DNA of 64,000 bases, taken from Liquidambar formosana. Its lineage: Eukaryota > Streptophyta > Magnoliopsida > Saxifragales > Altingiaceae. This document shows positions 58,859-64,000 of the stretch, piece by piece. The stretch is taken from assembly GCA_039720395.1 (NCBI GenBank), contig CM077831.1:10404333-10468332 (forward strand), read 5' to 3'. A program made the translations under genes and the position numbers. Numbering within the stretch: the stretch's first letter is position 1; every line of letters begins with the position of its first letter. The notes beneath the pieces were generated by a model. It was not told the DNA's origin, ran no database searches, and saw nothing but the letters and a program-made list of their open reading frames with translations.

Positions 58859-60353
58859 TGTCTGGTCAAAGCTTGTAAGCTCTGTGCATCTTGGAGCATT
58901 GGTGGCTTTGTTCTTTGGATTTGACTATGATATTGGGCTGCTTAGAGCCTTGAAACGGACACTTAGTACTTAATGCCTTGTAGCACTTTGTACTTGGTTT
59001 TTGATAGTGACGCTATCTCTTGTGGACAGTACTTTATTGCTGATTCTTTCTTCTACTTTTCCACCTAGTACCTTGTACCTAGTACCTAGTGTAGGTAAAG
59101 AAATTATAGTTAGTATGGAATTGATAAGTATAAGTCGAATCTTTACTTTCCATTATGTCTCGAGGCACTCAGAGTTGACTCTAGTTTACCCTCGACATAA
59201 CCTTGGGGAGTAAAGATTGGACGTATGCATGTCCTAGGTATCCCTCATCTGTAAGGGATGACTCCTAAGAATGGTGCTGATGTAGCTTACCTGGATTCTT
59301 GTGAGGACATGACTCAAGCCTTATAGCCTGTACTAATTACAAATGGCAAGAAATAAAACTTATCAACCCCTAGTCTTGGTTTGGGTTTCGTAAGCATTCC
59401 TCAGTCTCCATTTGAGTCATTCCTTATTGGGTAACCTTGATGTATTGTTTGGTGGTGGGTTGATTGCAACCCTCTGAATGGATTTCCTTTGTGCAATGTA
59501 CCTCTTTTAGGGTTATTGAACCCTTAGGTTGGATGTTGGGAAACTTCTAAACCAGATTGGATGTGGCGATATTGATTACCATCCTAGGGTGGTTCAAATG
59601 CATGATTTGCAAGGGCCATAGGCATGGGGTGCCCATTTGGCTGTATGGACTCTTCTTGGAATGTATGTGACAATAATAACAATATGTATGTATATGATAT
59701 ATACAGGAAGGATATGTACAAGATAAATCCTTTGCTCGTGCGTGCCGGTGTCTTAATGCAACAAGGGTCGGCATTTCTTTCTTAGGGATGCTAAATGACA
59801 TGTTATCATGAGGCTGGGCGATGCAAGCTAATCCTAGAAAGATGGGGTCCCAAATCACCTAGGCCTCTCGCAAGCGTAAACAAGCCTTGGGTGGTCTGGT
59901 TGGGGCTTTTCAATGCACACAACTGCCCAATGTACAAACCATCTGACGGAGCATACACCTACATTTGCCCTCTGCTATCCTGTAGGCTTGAACACTCGTG
60001 CGTGCCCGAGTTCAAATAAAACAAAGTAATGCATGTATGCATGAAGTGAGCAGTTATATTTGAGGAAAGGATGACATACATTCACATGGCATGATGCAGC
60101 ATTTGAGCATATCAATCACATAGGAAAGCAATTAAATACTTGGAAATTAAATAAATGCTTGAAAGAATAAAGACTCACGCACCCCACAAAAAAGAAAAAA
60201 ATGAGGTAGTCAGTAATCTGTTAGAAAATTTGTTCAACAATAATGAATAATAAAAGAAGACATTGGTCTTATCCAGGTTGTATAGGAAATCAGCAATTCC
60301 AAAGGGGATTTTAGAAACATCGGTAAAATCAACATAGGACTAAACCTAGAAAT
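58859..60353 (-). other. 5' untranslated region of element G
   Basis: No coding frame I trust. No primer site or LTR end found before element F begins at 60354, so the leader is at least 1.5 kb or F has cut into the LTR. Contains the short repeat TACCTTGTACCTAGTACCTAGTG near 59067-59090. Confidence 0.45.
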
Positions 60354-62009
60354 TGTTAGTTGTATGCCCTATAGCCAATCATAGAGATGATGCTTTAGGG
60401 ATAAAGAACAATTATAGGATTTCATTTATTGTATGTCACATTTATTATTAATTAATAAAGGGCTTTATTCTATCATGTTTATTCTATTCTTTCTATTTGC
60501 ATGATATATCCATGAAGTTAAAGTTGAGAATATCAAATCACAAAGAGTTGTGATTATGAGACTGTATATATATCTCTGTAATTAACTCCTAAATCATTCC
60601 TAATTGAAGGTTCACTATGATAGACAATAATGAACTATAGGACTAGCATATGTTAGGTTTGCTCTATAGGAGGATAACTAGTCTCAAGCTATTTGTGTAG
60701 AAGACACTAAAACCAACATGTGGGTGCCTATTTAATATAAACAGGTACACTGAATGTGACCAAAGTATTTTGAGATAAATTGAATGGAGTTTTACTTGCC
60801 TGTCAATCAGTTTCTCACAATTGCAGTGGTACAAGTAATCCTTAGACCTGAGACACCATGGTTATCTGATGCATGGCCTTAGGAGTTTGATAGCACTAAC
60901 TGTATATTCCAATGGGGTCTACAAGGGTGTTCATTGGCCCTATTGCTTCATGTATGAAGGCATATAAGTGATCAATAAGGAATCTATCACTTCCAGTAAA
61001 AGGGAGAGAATGTCTCACATAGCATTTACTAATATAACTCATGAAAATCCATGGCCATGGTAGGATGACTATGGAAAGGAGTTTTTATAGTGCATCAATG
61101 AGTTGATATTTGTAAATGATTATAAAAGAATTGAACTAGGGAATTGACTAGACTTCCATGTCCTATTAGTTCAATCAGAGACATTGTGTATGATAGAAGG
61201 ATGTAATTGTAACATTAACTGTAACTGAAGGGTTCTTTGTATAATTTATTTCACCTCATTTAGGACCACACCATGAGCCATGCTAGGTGTTACTCATAGT
61301 TAGTAGAAGCCCTAATTGATATAAGTGAGTTATAATCAATTAGGGAATTGGAAGGTGTTCCAATTAGACCCTTAATGGAAAGTGTTCCATTGGGCACTCT
61401 TTGTGCCAGTTCCTACTACTAAATGTTGTGAACCCAATGGGTCACACAACAATAAGTGAAGAGAGACTTTAAGTTGTGAGAGAAAGGGTATAAGTGCATT
61501 GAGAAAAGTTCGAAAGGGCCATACTTGCATTTAATGTAAAAGGAGGGGTTAAAATGCAATTTGAGAAACTTGCAAATCCCACTTAGAGTGGGATTCCCCT
61601 AGGGCCGGCCCTTGTTGTGTGTCTATATAAAGCACACTAGCAAGTGCTTTGACACACAATTATTCACTCCACTCTCTCTCTCTAGCCCAAGTTTGAGTAG
61701 GCGTCTCTCTCTCTTCTTCTTCTTCTCCATTCTAGTAAACCCTAAAGAGAACTAGAAAACAACTTAAAGACTTTTGTTTGGTGTGGATACCGTGGAGACA
61801 GGACATTTGTGCTGCTGGATTTTTGTTCGTTTGAAGATCAATCAATCTTCTTAAGGACCTACTGTAAGTTCTAAACCCTCTCTTTGTAATTAGGGTTTTA
61901 TCATTTTGTATTATATCACAATCAGATTCATGGGTTCAAGGAATTGAATGAAAATTTTTGTTATTTACTTTCTTCCGCATTCTTGTTTTCTATGATTCAA
62001 TTCCTTACA
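60354..62009 (+). repeat. 5' LTR of element F (1656 bp)
   Basis: TGTTAGTTGTATGCCCTATAG...TTCAATTCCTTACA. Same order of conserved blocks as LTR E (GAGCCATG, GGGCCGGCCC, TATATAA, CT-rich tract) with many substitutions and small indels. Confidence 0.9.
61624..61650 (+). promoter_or_regulatory. TATA box and adjacent dyad of LTR F
   Basis: TATATAA overlapping AAAGCAC-ACTAGCAA-GTGCTTT, a seven-base inverted repeat at the same place as the GTCACAC/GTGTGAC dyad of LTR E but with different stem bases. Confidence 0.6.
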
Positions 62010-62010
62010 G

Positions 62011-62022
62011 TGGTATCAGAGC
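62011..62022 (+). promoter_or_regulatory. Primer binding site of element F
   Basis: TGGTATCAGAGC, one base after the LTR end, identical to that of E. Confidence 0.93.
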
Positions 62023-62122
62023 CATGATTGTGAATAACACAAACAGCATGTGGGCTGTATATTATGGTAAAATTAATTGGATTAATTTACTAGAACTAGG
62101 TTTTAGTAAACTAGGGTTTTAT

Positions 62123-62160
62123 AAAACTGTTATGAACAGTTTTCATGGTAGCCATGAAAA
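62123..62160 (+). promoter_or_regulatory. Overlapping dyads in the leader of element F
   Basis: Identical over 38 bases to 47537-47574 in element E, while the neighbouring leader sequence differs and the distance from the primer site is 113 rather than 254 bases. Confidence 0.7.
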
Positions 62161-64000
62161 ACCATCATCTTGTTTTGCCTGCCAAAATCTGAGTTCTTTT
62201 CCAAATTTTTTGAGCCATATATGGTTAGAAAGCTCTTCGAATTAGCTTTCAAACCCAAACGGTTCGTCGATCTGAGTTCTGTAGAGAAAATTATGAATTT
62301 TTTACTACAGACTGTCTAGAAAGACAGTTTTACGCGAGAATGGAACTCTAGGTTGATTTCTACTTGTTTTTGTTTAAAATTTGATTTATATTAATCATAT
62401 GATGATTATATATAATTATATATACTATATATATATATATTTACTATATGTATTTGATACAATAAAAATCGAATTTAAAAGAAAATCAAGCTTGAAGTTC
62501 TTTGAAGAGGCAGAATCTAGGTTCTTGAAAAGCCCAGGTTAGTTTTCTGTTTTTTATTTAATTTCTCTCATCTAAAATCATTATGAATGATCATAGATAT
62601 ATTATATATATTGTATATATGATTATCTTTGATGTTAGTATGAGTTTTGAATTAAAAACAATCAAAAAGTTTGAGTTTTAAAATTTTCCAGCAAAGCAGT
62701 TTTCTGGACAGCATGATACAGCCATGGTTATTGGCTTGTATCTCTTCATGGGAGCAAGGCAGGGCATGAAACCACCTCTATTAGAATCGTGGGACACTAG
62801 GGAATGAAACCCAAGAGGTTTCGAGACCTCATGGCAGCAGCAAACTGGGTTTTAGAACCCATTCTGTTCTTAGTTCTTTTTCTGCAGATTTTTGGATAAT
62901 CTTCGTAGATTAATTTACAGCGGCTGTTTGGGCTTGATTTGATCAATGAAATCTCACCTACGGAGGTCAAAAATCATATAGGGATATGAGTTTAGGGCTG
63001 CCAAAGCATGAGCAGCCATGGAGGAGGCGTGGCAGCCATGAAAGCTTCATAGAAGCTTCATCTTCTTCAGCAGGCAGCAGCTAGGGTTTATGGAAACCCC
63101 TCCCAATTTCGACCCAGGGCTCTTGGCTCTTAATCGCCACCTCTGTGGTGTTTGACCTTGATGTAGGAGAGTGCCCTAAGGCTAGCAGCAGCCATGGTGG
63201 AGTCGTGGCAGCCATGGAAACCCCATGACAGCCTCCTTCCTATTTCAGTAATTAGGGTTTTGATTAGGGTTTTAATTAATGTGTCCTATTAGGATTCTAA
63301 TTATGACATTAATGACCAGCCCTGGTCATTAATGAACCCGGTTTAGTATTAAATGCATTAGGGTTTAGTTTATGAAACCCTAACCCTAATATATTTAATA
63401 TTTGATTTTCACCAATTAAATTAATTCCGAAATTAATTATATATTTGAATATTGATTAAATTTATGATGTTTTAAATTGTTTAAAAAAATTTCTTGAATA
63501 AATTTATTTTCTGGAATTTTTTTTATTTAAATAAAATTGTTTTATTTATTTAAGTTAATTCCTAATACTATAGTATTGGATAGTATTTAGAATTATTTAA
63601 TTGTTTTAATTATTCTAATTACTTTGATTGATATGATTGATCAAAATTAAATGTTTTAAAGTGTTAAAACATATTAGGATATATTAAAATAATTTTGGGA
63701 AATTAAATGATTAAAAGGAGTTTTAATTCATTAAATAGTTTCTAAATTAGAGTTAATGTAATTCTAAATTTAGAAATTGATAAAATTGATTATTTTCATT
63801 ATTTTAATTCTGGAAATTATTATTTTATATTCCCTAATGAGATTAGGAAGCATTAATGAGATTAATAGAGTCCAATTAATAGAGTTACCATAATGGCCAT
63901 ATGTTTTATTGCTTACAGTACTTTTATTTATACATGTGATTGTATAATTGTTAATGGATGATGATTATGGACTAAAACCTAATAAACCAATTGTGATTGA
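62161..64000 (+). other. Interior of element F
   Basis: No reading frame recognised. AT-rich, including a TATATA run near 62410-62445, and long TTAATT-rich stretches like those of E. It continues past the window. Confidence 0.5.

Larger units (their letters stand above)
36145..60353 (-). mobile_element. Element G: old Tat-type gypsy retrotransposon
   Basis: Minus strand order from the right: 5' region, gag, zinc motif, duplicated unknown modules, second zinc motif, protease, G-patch, RT, RNase H, second RNase H, integrase, 3' region with an antisense frame. It is interrupted by copia E (45630-55310) and a solo LTR (38401-41464), bordered by C on the left and F on the right. All genes have frameshifts and stops. 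No LTR of G itself is visible in the window. Confidence 0.85.
60354..64000 (+). mobile_element. Element F: copia element related to E, 5' part
   Basis: A 5' LTR (60354-62009), primer site and about 2 kb of interior up to the window edge. The LTR and leader are homologous to those of E but diverged, so it is a second family member. It lies at the right border of G. No coding frame in the visible interior. Confidence 0.85.

Noticed and set aside
58376..59213. Several plus-strand frames of 70-128 codons
   Set aside because: They are shadows of the gag of G or lie in its leader, with no recognisable motif.
62410..62445. TATATA run as a possible replication or matrix attachment site
   Set aside because: A simple dinucleotide run in an AT-rich interior is not enough evidence.

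Overview
This window is plant nuclear DNA, most likely from a eudicot. It is a nested stack of LTR retrotransposons with no ordinary host gene, no tRNA or rRNA gene and no CRISPR array. The plant assignment rests on Tat/Ogre-type Ty3/gypsy elements with a second RNase H, a Sirevirus-type Ty1/copia element, plant-only domains (plant mobile domain, DUF7745-like) and plant-style TATAAATA promoters. Species cannot be named from the sequence.

Layout. Element A (1-4361, minus, Tat) shows its 5' LTR, primer site and an intact partial gag, and runs off the left edge. It sits in the gag of element B (4362-22150, plus, Tat). B carries gag, protease, a putative PR-RT intron, RT, two RNase H domains and integrase. 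It then has an unusual 7.7 kb tail with two antisense genes (DUF7745-like and a seven-exon plant mobile domain gene), three tandem-repeat zones and the 3' LTR (19083-22150). B sits in the 3' LTR of element C (22151-36144, minus, Sirevirus-like copia with an env-position gene). C also holds two solo LTRs (27893-29556 and 30470-33479). C adjoins the 3' region of element G (36145-60353, minus, an older Tat element). G also holds a solo LTR (38401-41464), a complete recent copia element E (45630-55310) and the 5' part of element F (60354 to the end).

The boundaries are supported by TG...CA ends, primer sites, polypurine tracts and target-site duplications read directly: cttta for the solo LTR at 30470, ccctg for the one at 38401, gctca for E, and a one-mismatch copy for the solo LTR at 27893. 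The implied order is G oldest, then C, then B, then A. E is young: its two LTRs are both 1653 bp and differ at about seven positions by eye.

How the parts relate. Gag forms the particle, protease cuts the polyprotein, RT plus RNase H makes cDNA and integrase inserts it. Almost every copy here is dead through nonsense codons and frameshifts. The most interesting signal is regulatory. In element B a CTCGGGTGACC / ACCCGAG-bounded box upstream of the LTR TATA box is also found upstream of TATA boxes of both internal antisense genes. In the unrelated element C the palindrome TAGTCGACTA, arrayed at 22/49 bp spacing upstream of the LTR TATA box, recurs upstream of the extra gene. Other notable items are a 128-bp hairpin array with covarying stems in B, and an unrecognised duplicated domain with an FPIIAYQ motif in the gag-pro region of G.
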